A stretch of DNA of 64,000 nt, from NCBI GenBank assembly GCA_946413655.1, contig CAMKLO010000006.1, forward strand, positions 17,192-81,191, written 5' to 3'. This stretch comes from an uncultured Fibrobacter sp. (GTDB lineage Bacteria; Fibrobacterota; Fibrobacteria; Fibrobacterales; Fibrobacteraceae). Shown here piece by piece: positions 8,365-17,110 of this stretch. The translations under genes were made by a program, and so were the position numbers. The notes under the pieces are model-generated. The model did no database searches. It was not told the DNA's origin and worked only from the letters and a program-made list of their open reading frames with translations. Within the stretch, counting starts at the first letter, position 1. Each line of letters begins with the position of its first letter.

Positions 8365-9309
8365 ATGCTGTTAAGAACTCAAGATGAAATCATGGCCAAA
8401 TGGCCGACAAATGCCGAACCGCTCGTCTGCATCCGTTGCACGGCGTTCAATCAAGAAAAGTTCATCGCCCAATGTCTCGAAGGATTCTTGATTCAAGAAA
8501 CCGATTTTCCTTTTGAAGTCATCGCCCATGATGACGCCTCCCACGACAGAACTGGCGATATCATTCGCGATTATGCAGCCAAATATCCCAAGATTATCAA
8601 GCCCTACATAGAAACCGAAAATCAATGGTCCAAAAACGATGGCTCGTTTACCAAAGTAATGGACTCGCTCACTACACGAAAATATGTAGGCATGTGCGAA
8701 GGGGACGACTACTGGATCGATCCGCATAAACTGCAAACGCAAATTGATTTTCTCGAAAGCCATCCCGATTACACCATGACGTTCCACGACGCCGAAATCA
8801 AGAACGAGCCCGGTGTAGAGGCGGTCGATTCTGTTTATCCCCCCATGGAAGACCGCGAATATACGGCTACGGAACTCTTCGAAAAATGGACCGTTCCGAC
8901 CGCCTCCATGGTCTATCTGCGCAAAGTAAGAGATTATCCCATCAAAAATCCCCTCAACATCATGAACGGCGACATTTTCCTTGTTGAAAAATGCGCCCAC
9001 ACGGGCAAGATCCGTTGTTTCAACAAAAAGATGTCCGTCTATCGCAGGCAACCGGGTGGAGTCACGTGGGATCAGTCCAAGAAAATCCAGCGTTTAAAAG
9101 AATACCCGGCGCACCTCATGGAGCTCAAGCGCAATTTTCCCAAAATAGACCATAGACTCATCAGCCGAGCCATTAGCCAAACATTCATCAACGCCTGGGA
9201 CTATGTCAACCTGAGAACAAAAATCTATTATTTTTTCAAAGGCATGACTCTCGCCCCAAGAACATTCCTAAAGAAACTTTATCGTAAAAAATTTTCGGAC
9301 AAGGCGTAA
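8365..9309 (+). CDS. Glycosyltransferase family 2
   Basis: With the start at ATG 8365 the protein has 314 residues. The GT-A nucleotide-sugar motifs are visible: PLVCIRCTAFNQEKFI near the N-terminus, IAHDDASHDRTGDII, and the metal-binding stretch CEGDDYWIDPHKLQ. A basic tail (FFKGMTLAPRTFLKKLYRKK) may contact the membrane. The TTG start at 8338 is rejected because it lies inside the predicted -10 box, while 8365 has a GGA ribosome-binding site. It opens the five-gene plus-strand operon that continues with glf 4 nt later. It adds a sugar to the surface glycan; donor and acceptor are unknown. Confidence 0.85.
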   Translation: MLLRTQDEIMAKWPTNAEPLVCIRCTAFNQEKFIAQCLEGFLIQETDFPFEVIAHDDASHDRTGDIIRDYAAKYPKIIKPYIETENQWSKNDGSFTKVMDSLTTRKYVGMCEGDDYWIDPHKLQTQIDFLESHPDYTMTFHDAEIKNEPGVEAVDSVYPPMEDREYTATELFEKWTVPTASMVYLRKVRDYPIKNPLNIMNGDIFLVEKCAHTGKIRCFNKKMSVYRRQPGGVTWDQSKKIQRLKEYPAHLMELKRNFPKIDHRLISRAISQTFINAWDYVNLRTKIYYFFKGMTLAPRTFLKKLYRKKFSDKA

Positions 9310-9313
9310 TCGC

Positions 9314-10438
9314 ATGGTTCATTTCGACTACCTCATCGTAGGCTCCGGCCTTTTCGGGGCAACTTTTGCATACCGCGCCCACAAAGCGGGCAAAAAGTGC
9401 CTGGTCATCGACAAGCGCGCACAACTGGGCGGAAACGTCTATTGCGAAAATGTCGAGGGCATCAACGTCCACAAATACGGCGCACACATTTTCCATACGA
9501 GCAACAAGCAGGTATGGGATTTCGTGAATTCCATCGTCGAATTCAACCGCTACACGAACAGCCCTGTCGCAAATTACAAGGGCAAACTTTACAACCTGCC
9601 GTTCAACATGAACACGTTCTACCAGATGTGGGGCGTTACGACCCCGGCAGAGGCTCACGCGAAAATCGAAGAGCAAAAGGCGGAAGCTATCGCGGCATTG
9701 AACGGCCGCGAGCCTGTAAACCTCGAAGAACAGGCGCTCACGCTCGTGGGCAAGGACATCTTCAACACACTCATCAAGGAATACACCGAAAAACAATGGG
9801 GCCGAGATTGCCGGGACCTTCCTGCGTTCATCATCAAGCGCCTCCCAGTACGGCTCGTATTCGACAACAACTACTTCAACGACAAGTACCAAGGCATCCC
9901 CATCGGCGGCTACAACAAACTCATCGACGGACTGCTGGAAGGAATCGAAACGCGCACTGGCGTCGATTTCTTTGCGGAATACAAGGGCAACTGGCAAGAG
10001 ATTGCGAACAAGCTCGTCTACACGGGAGCCCTCGACGAATATTTCGGTTACAGCCTCGGCAAACTCGATTGGCGTACAGTCAGCTTCAAGACGCGTATCG
10101 AAGACACGCCGAACTTTCAAGGGAACGCCGTCGTCAACTACACATCGCACGAACAGCCTTACACGCGCATCATCGAACACAAACATTTCGAAATGTTCGG
10201 CGCCGACGTCTATAATGTTCCCAAGACCGTCATTTCGGAAGAATACTCCACCGAGTACAAAGAAGGCATGGAGCCCTACTACCCCGTCAACGACGAGCGC
10301 AACAACAAACTGGCCGAAGATTACCGCAAGCTCGCCGCCCAAGAGACAAACGTCATCTTCGGCGGACGCTTGGCGCAGTACAAGTATTACGACATGGCCC
10401 CCGTCATTGAACAAGTGCTGAATATCGAAAAATTCTAA
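9314..10438 (+). CDS. glf: UDP-galactopyranose mutase
   Basis: The 374-residue flavoenzyme isomerises UDP-galactopyranose to UDP-galactofuranose, the donor for galactofuranose in bacterial polysaccharides. The FAD-binding start is clear (FDYLIVGSGLFGATFAY, then VIDKRAQLGGNVY), followed by the family signatures HKYGAHIFHTSNKQVW, EKQWGRD and the C-terminal DMAPVIEQVL. Length is typical for bacterial Glf. It begins 4 nt after the GT2 stop and is followed 9 nt later by a DUF4422 gene. Its presence implies that the polysaccharide made by this locus contains Galf residues. Confidence 0.95.
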   Translation: MVHFDYLIVGSGLFGATFAYRAHKAGKKCLVIDKRAQLGGNVYCENVEGINVHKYGAHIFHTSNKQVWDFVNSIVEFNRYTNSPVANYKGKLYNLPFNMNTFYQMWGVTTPAEAHAKIEEQKAEAIAALNGREPVNLEEQALTLVGKDIFNTLIKEYTEKQWGRDCRDLPAFIIKRLPVRLVFDNNYFNDKYQGIPIGGYNKLIDGLLEGIETRTGVDFFAEYKGNWQEIANKLVYTGALDEYFGYSLGKLDWRTVSFKTRIEDTPNFQGNAVVNYTSHEQPYTRIIEHKHFEMFGADVYNVPKTVISEEYSTEYKEGMEPYYPVNDERNNKLAEDYRKLAAQETNVIFGGRLAQYKYYDMAPVIEQVLNIEKF

Positions 10439-10447
10439 GTTATTTCT

Positions 10448-11353
10448 ATGCTTGACGATTCCAAAATAAAGATTCTAGTCTGTTGCCACAAGCCCTGCGA
10501 ATTGCCTCAGGACAACATTTTTTTACCGATTCATGTCGGTGCGGCACTCTCTGACATGAGTCTCGGAATCCAGCGCGATGACCAACTGAACGGAGAGCCT
10601 TGCGACAACATCAGTAGCAAAAACCGCAGTTTTTGCGAGTTGACCGCAATTTACTGGGCTTGGAAAAACATCAAGAAAATTTATCCTGAATTGCAGTATA
10701 TCGGGCTAAACCACTATCGCCGTTTTTTTTCGTTTAACGAGACTCGACTCACCGCAAGCGGCATTCCCAAAGATGTAAAGAATATCTCTGGATACAAACT
10801 CGACACGCCCCAAATCGAATTCTGTCTTTTTGCAAACAAAGTCATCACAACTCCCAAGGCGCACCTCAAAACGTCCGTCGCTAGTGGCTACGAACACGCC
10901 CACTACAGTTCCGACTTGCGAATCGTTCACGACATCGTGCGTGAAGAGTTTCCTGAATCCCTCCAAGCCTTCAACGACGTTTTACTCGGCTGCAATTACT
11001 TCTACGATTGCAACATGTTCATCATGCCATGGAACGAATTCGACAAATATTGCGAATGGCTTTTCGCGATTCTCTTTGAAGCCGAAAAGCGTATTGACAT
11101 CAGCCATTACGACACCTACCAAAAGAGAATCTTTGGATTCATGGCAGAACGCCTCTGGACCGTATGGGTCAAGCATAGGCGCTATTCGCTCCAAAACTTG
11201 AACTACCTCGTTTATACTGAAGCCCCCAAAAAAGTAAATGACGGCATCATAGCCCGGCTAAAGCACCACAGAATGCTTTTCAAGGACAATTTTGCCTTTT
11301 TCCTCTCAAAAACTCGTAAAGACAAGCAAGAACGTTACTGGACCGTTCCATAA
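10448..11353 (+). CDS. DUF4422 family putative glycosyltransferase
   Basis: The 301-residue protein matches the DUF4422 pattern: KILVCCHKPCELP at the N-terminus, FCELTAIYWAWKN in the middle, then YIGLNHYRRFFSF and YDCNMFIMPWNEFDKY. Such proteins occur in capsule and O-antigen clusters next to glf and are treated as glycosyltransferases, some linked to galactofuranose transfer. It lies 9 nt after glf, which fits use of UDP-Galf, though that is inference. No signal peptide is visible, so it should act in the cytoplasm or at the inner membrane face. Confidence 0.8.
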   Translation: MLDDSKIKILVCCHKPCELPQDNIFLPIHVGAALSDMSLGIQRDDQLNGEPCDNISSKNRSFCELTAIYWAWKNIKKIYPELQYIGLNHYRRFFSFNETRLTASGIPKDVKNISGYKLDTPQIEFCLFANKVITTPKAHLKTSVASGYEHAHYSSDLRIVHDIVREEFPESLQAFNDVLLGCNYFYDCNMFIMPWNEFDKYCEWLFAILFEAEKRIDISHYDTYQKRIFGFMAERLWTVWVKHRRYSLQNLNYLVYTEAPKKVNDGIIARLKHHRMLFKDNFAFFLSKTRKDKQERYWTVP

Positions 11354-11371
11354 GTTTTTTATTTTTGAACC

Positions 11372-11791
11372 ATGAGCGAAAAAAAATACAAGCGAGCGAT
11401 TACCTACGGGACATACGATCTTTTCCATATCGGTCACTTGCGTCTTCTCAAAAGAATCGCTAATTTAGCAGAAGAAGTATATGTAGCGGTTTCCTCCGAC
11501 GAATTCAACGCATTGAAAGGGAAAAAATGCATCGTCCCATTTGAAAACCGCAAAGAAATTGTCGAAGCCCTCCGCATGGTCACAAAAGTTATCCGTGAAG
11601 ACAACTGGGAACAAAAAATAAGCGATGTTCAAAAATACGGTTGCGACTTGTTCGTCATGGGCAGCGATTGGACAGGGAAATTCGATTTCCTTAAAGATTA
11701 CTGCGACGTCATCTATCTTCCCAGAACTGAAGGAGTCAGTACAACAGAAATCAAGCAGGATATAAAATCTCCTAAAGGTTCTTCATGCTAG
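11372..11791 (+). CDS. tagD: Glycerol-3-phosphate cytidylyltransferase
   Basis: This 139-residue enzyme makes CDP-glycerol from CTP and glycerol-3-phosphate. The HxGH motif is intact at residues 19-22 (YDLFHIGHLRLLKR), with VSSDEFNALKGK, the ENRKEIVEALR helix and the closing TEGVSTTEIKQDI, which matches the family's RTxGISTT signature. Length equals that of B. subtilis TagD. The CDP-glycerol is the logical donor for the TagB/F-like enzyme at 15995-17110. The gene overlaps the following GT8 gene by 7 nt, showing tight coupling. Confidence 0.9.
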   Translation: MSEKKYKRAITYGTYDLFHIGHLRLLKRIANLAEEVYVAVSSDEFNALKGKKCIVPFENRKEIVEALRMVTKVIREDNWEQKISDVQKYGCDLFVMGSDWTGKFDFLKDYCDVIYLPRTEGVSTTEIKQDIKSPKGSSC

Positions 11792-12780
11792 AAATTGTTC
11801 TTTGCACAGATGAAAATTATGTCATGCCGACATCCGTCCTCATGACATCCATCGGGCTTACCAATCCAGACCTGAGCATTCATTACAATATCATTTCCAC
11901 AAAATTAGGCCAGGAATTTAAAGATAAGCTATCTAGGCATCTCGGGAACAAGCATTCCAGCATTTCCTTTTACTGTCTTAACGAATCGTATTTGAAAGAC
12001 TGTCCCGTCCGTCCCGGAGAACACGTTTCTCTCGCAACATACAACCGACTATTTCTCCCTTCAATCCTTCCGCAGGACACAGACAAAGTTCTCTACATTG
12101 ACGGAGACGTTATTTGCACCGACTCCATCCAGGAACTTTGGGAAACTCCTCTTGCAGGATTCGCTTCGGCTGCGGTTCCAGACATGCGCTGCAACGACAT
12201 CCGCATTTTGAACCGGCTTTCGCTTCCCAAAGACAGCGATTATTTCAATGCCGGAATCATGCTAATCAATCTCAAATGGTGGCGCGAAAATGACATCCAG
12301 AAAAAAACGCTCCAATACATAGCCGAGAATCAGGATGTATGCCAATATCACGATCAGGACGCCTTAAACGTCATACTCCACGGGCATATTGCAGAACTAC
12401 CTATCCGCTACAATTTACAAGAACATTTTTTTGAACCGCTAAAGGACCAGTTCATCAGCCAAAGCCACTTCGAAGAATTACGTGAGGCATTATCTAATCC
12501 AAGCCTCATCCATTACACCGGCTTCAGGAAGCCCTGGCACAGAGAATGCGTCAACCCGCTAAAATCCATTTGGGAATTCTTCTACAAAAAAACAGAATGG
12601 CAGAACACCAAACTAGGATTCCGCCACAAAGGATTTAGGCTTTTCAAATATAGGCTTCGTGAAAAAATCGCCAACTACGGCCTGATGACATCAAAAAACA
12701 TATACAAAGGTATGAATTTTTCAGAAATTCAGCAGGCCGTCACAAATAAAGTCGAACAAAAAGTCAAAACCATCGGCTGA
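11785..12780 (+). CDS. Glycosyltransferase family 8
   Basis: The 331-residue protein has the retaining GT8 layout: LEIVLCTDENYVMPTSVLMTS at the N-terminus, the DxD metal site YIDGDVIC at residues 104-111, YFNAGIMLINLKWWRE, and QDALNVILHG. Relatives add galactose or glucose to lipopolysaccharide or capsule cores. It overlaps tagD by 7 nt and is the last gene of the plus-strand operon. The C-terminal 60 residues are basic and may bind the membrane. It converges on a nuclease-like gene 21 bp away; I saw no strong terminator there. Confidence 0.88.
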   Translation: MLEIVLCTDENYVMPTSVLMTSIGLTNPDLSIHYNIISTKLGQEFKDKLSRHLGNKHSSISFYCLNESYLKDCPVRPGEHVSLATYNRLFLPSILPQDTDKVLYIDGDVICTDSIQELWETPLAGFASAAVPDMRCNDIRILNRLSLPKDSDYFNAGIMLINLKWWRENDIQKKTLQYIAENQDVCQYHDQDALNVILHGHIAELPIRYNLQEHFFEPLKDQFISQSHFEELREALSNPSLIHYTGFRKPWHRECVNPLKSIWEFFYKKTEWQNTKLGFRHKGFRLFKYRLREKIANYGLMTSKNIYKGMNFSEIQQAVTNKVEQKVKTIG

Positions 12781-12801
12781 CAGCGAATTCAGCAGATTCG
12801 T

Positions 12802-13638
12802 TTATTTATACTCAAGATCGACCATGATGGGCAAATGGTCCGAATGGTAACGCCACTTTTTTCCGTCGTAATAGCGTTCGTTCAACACTCCGTACCTCAA
12901 GACACTAAATGTCGGGCTCACGAAGACGTGGTCAATTTGCCAATTGCCGTAAGTATTAGGATCAAAGTTGTTGAAAGAATTATTCGGGGCGTAAGCGATC
13001 TTTGCTGCCTTCTTGGAATCCATAAGGATGGACGATCTCTGCATCGTATTGTAAGGTTCCTTGTCCGGTTCAACATTGGTATCGCCGGAGAAAATCGCAA
13101 GACCGCTCCCCGCGATTTCCTTAATTTTTCTTACCGTCAACTTTGCCGATTCCTTTCGTGCATCCCAGCTTTTATGGTCCCAATGACCATTAAATATAAA
13201 CAAAGGCTTCTTTCCCTTTTTCGGCATCAATTTTGCCCACGAACAATAACGAATCTGGCTTGCATTCCACCCAATTGAGCCTCGCTCTCCAGATTCCGAA
13301 TACCAGAACATTCCCGATTGTTGCTTTTTAAAAAGAGACTTCTTGAAAAAAATGGGATGGAAATAAATGGAATCGGCCTGTACATAATCGTATTCCGGCA
13401 ACAAAGCCACCAAATCGGCCACCTGATTCTTATCCGGTTCCTGCATAGAGATTATGTCAAAATCATAGAACTTGATTACCTCGGCAATCCTCGGAGCGCG
13501 CTTGCCCCAGCCATCACCATTGGCAGAATCCTTCGCATTGGCATAACGAATATTCCACGTCGCATACGTAATTTTTTCAGCAAGCGCAGGAGAGCAAAGG
13601 AGTCCAGCAATTACAAAAAAAACGGTTGATAGTTTCAT
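12802..13638 (-). CDS. Exported endonuclease/exonuclease/phosphatase family protein
   Basis: The 278-residue protein begins with a cleavable signal peptide (FFVIAGLLCSPALAE). The mature part has the exonuclease III/DNase I fold signatures: YATWNIRYAN, DIISMQEPDKNQV, FSGDTNVEPD, IDHVFVSP and the terminal HSDHLPIMVDLEYK. These supply the Asn, Glu, Asp and His catalytic residues. It is secreted to the periplasm or beyond and may cleave nucleic acids or phosphodiesters. The ATG has AAGGAAGGTG upstream. It is a single gene between glycan genes and may be unrelated to the pathway. Confidence 0.87.
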   Translation of the reverse strand: MKLSTVFFVIAGLLCSPALAEKITYATWNIRYANAKDSANGDGWGKRAPRIAEVIKFYDFDIISMQEPDKNQVADLVALLPEYDYVQADSIYFHPIFFKKSLFKKQQSGMFWYSESGERGSIGWNASQIRYCSWAKLMPKKGKKPLFIFNGHWDHKSWDARKESAKLTVRKIKEIAGSGLAIFSGDTNVEPDKEPYNTMQRSSILMDSKKAAKIAYAPNNSFNNFDPNTYGNWQIDHVFVSPTFSVLRYGVLNERYYDGKKWRYHSDHLPIMVDLEYK

Positions 13639-13692
13639 TTTACACCTTCCTTTTTAGATAGATAAAAAATAATAGTTTTCCGAAGACTTGTT

Positions 13693-13719
13693 TTGCGCAA
13701 ATAGAAACTTTTTTATATT
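13693..13719 (+). promoter_or_regulatory. Candidate promoter of the Wzy-like gene
   Basis: TATATT at 13714-13719 is preceded, at a short 15-bp spacing, by TTGCGC at 13693-13698. The expected transcript start would lie about 5 nt before ATG 13731, leaving no room for a Shine-Dalgarno sequence, so the mRNA would be nearly leaderless. Confidence 0.4.
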
Positions 13720-13730
13720 TTCATCACGCT

Positions 13731-15089
13731 ATGATTGATTTTCTAGTCTATGCCATTTTCGCCTCCTGTTTTTTTATACTGCTGTACAAGGATACTGAAG
13801 CGCGTTTTTGTGCATTGTTTATCGGAACGCTTCTTTTTCCTTCTTGTATCTGGATTATCAATTCCCCGAAACTTTCGCCACAACACATTCTTCTCTACAC
13901 ATTCTTTTTAATCGAAATCACAAAAGACTACAATTTTTTCATCGAGTCTATAAAAAAATTTCCCTTCAAAATTCCGATACTACTAGTAATTATCTCATTT
14001 ATTTGTACCGTCTACACAAACAACAAATTTGACGTTAAAGAATATTATGTTCTAGCCCGTTATGTCATTGAACTATACGGCTATTTATTTGCATCGTTTA
14101 TCATCGGTCGTAAAATAGATATCATAAAGACTTTGCGGCAACTATTTCCAATCATGTTCATATTGGGTGTTCTCGGCGTACTTGAAGGACTGTTCAACGC
14201 CAACTATCCGTTCAAGTTCATCTGTTCCGCATTTCCATATTACGACGGCTTTTACGATCTTTCATCAAACATCAATGCTAGCGACGCATGGCGTACAAGG
14301 ACATTGCTGACAACGACGTATCCAACAGCCTATGGAACCCTCCTTTGCGGAATAATCCTCGTTTTCTTCCCGATGCTGAAAAAAATCGACATCAGCCTTC
14401 CATGGAAAATCGCATTTGTCATCATATACTTGACCAATCTGCTGCTCAGCGGAAGTAGAACCGGAATGCTTTGCTCCGCCATCGCACTGACGTTTTGGTT
14501 TACGAGAAAATGGCACTTTCTTATAAAGGCATTCATGATTTTTGCACTTGTCGTGACCGCTTATTTCAGCATTCAGCAAGTAATCGAAAACTTCTCGCAA
14601 GAAACTAGAGGAAGTTCTTTACAATTGCGAGAACAGCAATTGATTTTCTCAGTCATCCAAATTGCAGAAAAGCCCTTATTCGGAAACGGCGTCGGATACC
14701 TGACCAAATATATTTTTGAAACCGATGCCTATGGGGACAGAATCAAGAACGAAGACATTCTAGGAATGGAATCCATCCTTTTCCCCAAGCTTATCAATTA
14801 CGGGTTCGTAGGCCTGTTTTTGTACTTCCTTCTTTCTGTTTGGATTTTCATATACTTTTTCAAGCGAAGAAACGAAAGCGAAATGGCTATTTCTGGCGCA
14901 TTGGAAATATTCGCCATGACTCTATTTTTTGTGTTATCCGGAAACATGGGAAACGCATCTGCATACACCTATCTTATCATCGGACTACTCACAGGCGGGA
15001 TACTTTCTTCAGAAGAATCGAAACAAGAGGTAAATATATCCAAAGAACCCCAAATGGAATCTCTGGAGCAAGACGTAAGGGACGAATGA
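13731..15089 (+). CDS. O-antigen polymerase/ligase-like (Wzy) multispanning membrane protein
   Basis: The 452-residue protein is almost entirely hydrophobic, with about ten or more predicted membrane spans and a long periplasmic loop near residues 285-350 (QETRGSSLQLREQQLIFSVI, then IAEKPLFGNGVGYL). That loop arrangement with an R-rich start and a GxGxG-like motif is typical of Wzy/WaaL-family proteins, which polymerise or ligate lipid-linked oligosaccharides in the inner membrane. Its last 81 nt overlap the end of the convergent GT2 gene, so the two transcripts are antisense there. Wzy proteins are poorly conserved; the call is by topology and context. Confidence 0.75.
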   Translation: MIDFLVYAIFASCFFILLYKDTEARFCALFIGTLLFPSCIWIINSPKLSPQHILLYTFFLIEITKDYNFFIESIKKFPFKIPILLVIISFICTVYTNNKFDVKEYYVLARYVIELYGYLFASFIIGRKIDIIKTLRQLFPIMFILGVLGVLEGLFNANYPFKFICSAFPYYDGFYDLSSNINASDAWRTRTLLTTTYPTAYGTLLCGIILVFFPMLKKIDISLPWKIAFVIIYLTNLLLSGSRTGMLCSAIALTFWFTRKWHFLIKAFMIFALVVTAYFSIQQVIENFSQETRGSSLQLREQQLIFSVIQIAEKPLFGNGVGYLTKYIFETDAYGDRIKNEDILGMESILFPKLINYGFVGLFLYFLLSVWIFIYFFKRRNESEMAISGALEIFAMTLFFVLSGNMGNASAYTYLIIGLLTGGILSSEESKQEVNISKEPQMESLEQDVRDE

Positions 15090-15998
15090 TTTTCCCAAAA
15101 ACGAAGCTTTCCATTGGCATATTTCCGATTTAGGAATCTCGCGATGGATGCTCCACAAAGCTTTTATCCGTTCAAAGCCACGATTATTGATTGCCGCCAA
15201 TGCAAATTTCCTTGCATAAATCGGGCAACGCCTCCGCATCAATGCGAATTCAAAATCGACATCATTTAAATCGGCCCATTCTTTTATTTTACGCCATCCA
15301 GCAATGCGATTTTCTAAAGAATACGTTCCTTTATTTGAAGACAGTTGTTCTAAATTCACTCGGTAATAGTAATAAGCATTGTTAACAACAGCAACTTTCG
15401 AAGCTTTATAAAGCGTTTCGATGCAAAAAAGAACATCTTCATTGTATTTCAAGGATACATCAAATTTTATGTCGGCAAGCAGATCCTTAGAAAAAAAGCA
15501 ACGCCATACGTATCCATTCAAGTCAATACCCGCCCCAAGCCTCCGTTTAAGGATATAATCCTTCTCCTCTAGCGAAAGAATCCTATCCGCACCTAACGCT
15601 AAAGGATTTTCCTTGATCTTTCCGGATTCCGAACTATAGAAAGGAACAATGCCTAATTCGACATCGAATTGAACAAACGACTGAAACGTTTTCACAAAGG
15701 CAGAAGCATCAATCCAATCATCGGCATCGATAAACGTGACGACTTCATTTCGAGCATTCTGCAATCCCAAATTGCGAGCTCGGCTCACACCTCCGTTTTC
15801 CACATGTAGCACATGAACTCGGGAATCAGCCTCAGCATACCGATTGCAAATTGACAAACTGGAATCTACCGAGCCATCGTCAATGATGACAAGTTCCCAT
15901 TCAACCATTTTTTTAAGATTCAGCACCGAATCAATGCACTGAGCCAAATGCTTTTCAGCGTTATAAACAGGAAGAATGAAGGATACAGATTTACTCAT
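15009..15998 (-). CDS. Glycosyltransferase family 2
   Basis: The 329-residue protein has a textbook GT2 start: VSFILPVYNAEKHLAQCIDS, LVIIDDGSVDSS, NGGVSRARNLGL and the FIDADDWID metal-binding block. The C-terminal third (YARKFALAAINNRGFERIKA) has features of capsular GT2 enzymes. It overlaps the upstream glycerophosphotransferase gene by 4 nt (ATGA type) and overlaps the convergent wzy-like gene by 81 nt. It is the last gene of a four-gene minus-strand operon beginning at 20081. The sugar donor is not predictable. Confidence 0.88.
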   Translation of the reverse strand: MSKSVSFILPVYNAEKHLAQCIDSVLNLKKMVEWELVIIDDGSVDSSLSICNRYAEADSRVHVLHVENGGVSRARNLGLQNARNEVVTFIDADDWIDASAFVKTFQSFVQFDVELGIVPFYSSESGKIKENPLALGADRILSLEEKDYILKRRLGAGIDLNGYVWRCFFSKDLLADIKFDVSLKYNEDVLFCIETLYKASKVAVVNNAYYYYRVNLEQLSSNKGTYSLENRIAGWRKIKEWADLNDVDFEFALMRRRCPIYARKFALAAINNRGFERIKALWSIHREIPKSEICQWKASFLGKSFVPYVLLQRFHLGFFGYIYLLFRFF

Positions 15999-17110
15999 AC
16001 TCGATCAAGAATCCATTGACAAGCTTGTTCAGAAGCATTTCCATTTTCGCAAACATGCCCATAAAAGTCCAGAATTTTTTTGCAGTTTTCAACGGCTTCC
16101 GATTCTTTAAAATCAAGTATAATCTGGAACAGGTCCTTGGCATTCTGCGCATACTTGAAAGGACTTTTTTCAAGATCAAAATTCAAACCGCGACTAGACT
16201 TGTAATCATCAAGATCAGGAACATACAATACTACAGGCCGATTCATCAAAACAAAATCGCCCACCAAGGAAGAATAATCCGAAATAACCATATCGGAAAT
16301 AAGCAGCAAGTCCTGCATTTCTGGATATTTAGAGGCATCAACAATCCGAGAATCGTTCTTCCATTCCGGTTGCATTTTCACTTTATGATGCTGACGGATT
16401 AAAACAGCCCATTTTTTCCCATCTCTTTTTTCAAGTTCATCTGCCAAATATGAAAAATCCAACAAATCCGCTGCCAGCCCATTGCCTCGAAAAGTCGGAG
16501 CGTACGTGAGAATCTTGTCAAAGCGTTCTAAATTCAAAGTTTTGCGAATCGATTCCACCTTAAATGCATTATCCTGAAACAATATATCATTGCGAGGAGA
16601 ACCGCAGTGCAAGATTTCTGCATTCGGATTTAATGAACGGCGAATAATTTCATCACCGTAATCCGAACCAGACAAAATAACATCCACATGTTTATACGCT
16701 TCAGAAAGCAGGGAGCTTCCATCCGATGTCTTATCCACATTTTTAAATGCACGGTCGCCATGCCACGTATCCATGTACAGTTGTCCTTTCCGTTTGCAAG
16801 GAACAATAAGGCCCGCATTTAGCACCCAAAATTTTGACGTAAACAATTCCCTATATTCTGCAAACGATTTCTTTTTCACGATTCGGACATAGTCTGGAAT
16901 ATCCGCAACATCGTTTACATCATTCATACTCCAGACAATTTCCATTGCAGGATCCATTTCATGCATTTTCTCCGAAATTGCCCTAGGATTGCATGCGTAA
17001 CGCAAACCATTGTAGGCTCTAAAAAAAATTTTTTTTCGGTTTAATCGATAGAATACCGAAATAAAAATGCACAAAACGCGAAGAATTGTATTCTTGATAA
17101 AACGGGTCAT
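15995..17110 (-). CDS. CDP-glycerol glycerophosphotransferase family protein (TagB/TagF-like)
   Basis: The 371-residue protein matches the TagB/F family: VLNAGLIVPCKRKGQLYMD with TWHGDRAFKN, ILSGSDYGDEIIRRSLN with ILHCGSPRNDILF, LTYAPTFRGN, and MVISDYSSLVGDFVLMNRP. These enzymes transfer glycerol-phosphate from CDP-glycerol to build or cap teichoic-acid-like polymers. The N-terminus has a hydrophobic helix (TILRVLCIFISVFYRL), so it is probably membrane-associated. The locus also encodes TagD, which makes CDP-glycerol. It overlaps both neighbours by 4 nt. In a Gram-negative-type cell this suggests glycerol-phosphate decoration of an O-antigen or capsule. Confidence 0.88.
   Translation of the reverse strand: MTRFIKNTILRVLCIFISVFYRLNRKKIFFRAYNGLRYACNPRAISEKMHEMDPAMEIVWSMNDVNDVADIPDYVRIVKKKSFAEYRELFTSKFWVLNAGLIVPCKRKGQLYMDTWHGDRAFKNVDKTSDGSSLLSEAYKHVDVILSGSDYGDEIIRRSLNPNAEILHCGSPRNDILFQDNAFKVESIRKTLNLERFDKILTYAPTFRGNGLAADLLDFSYLADELEKRDGKKWAVLIRQHHKVKMQPEWKNDSRIVDASKYPEMQDLLLISDMVISDYSSLVGDFVLMNRPVVLYVPDLDDYKSSRGLNFDLEKSPFKYAQNAKDLFQIILDFKESEAVENCKKILDFYGHVCENGNASEQACQWILDRV

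Noticed and set aside
9397-10215. 272-residue ORF inside glf
   Set aside because: It is a frame-shifted reading of the glf gene with an Arg/His-rich, non-protein-like composition.
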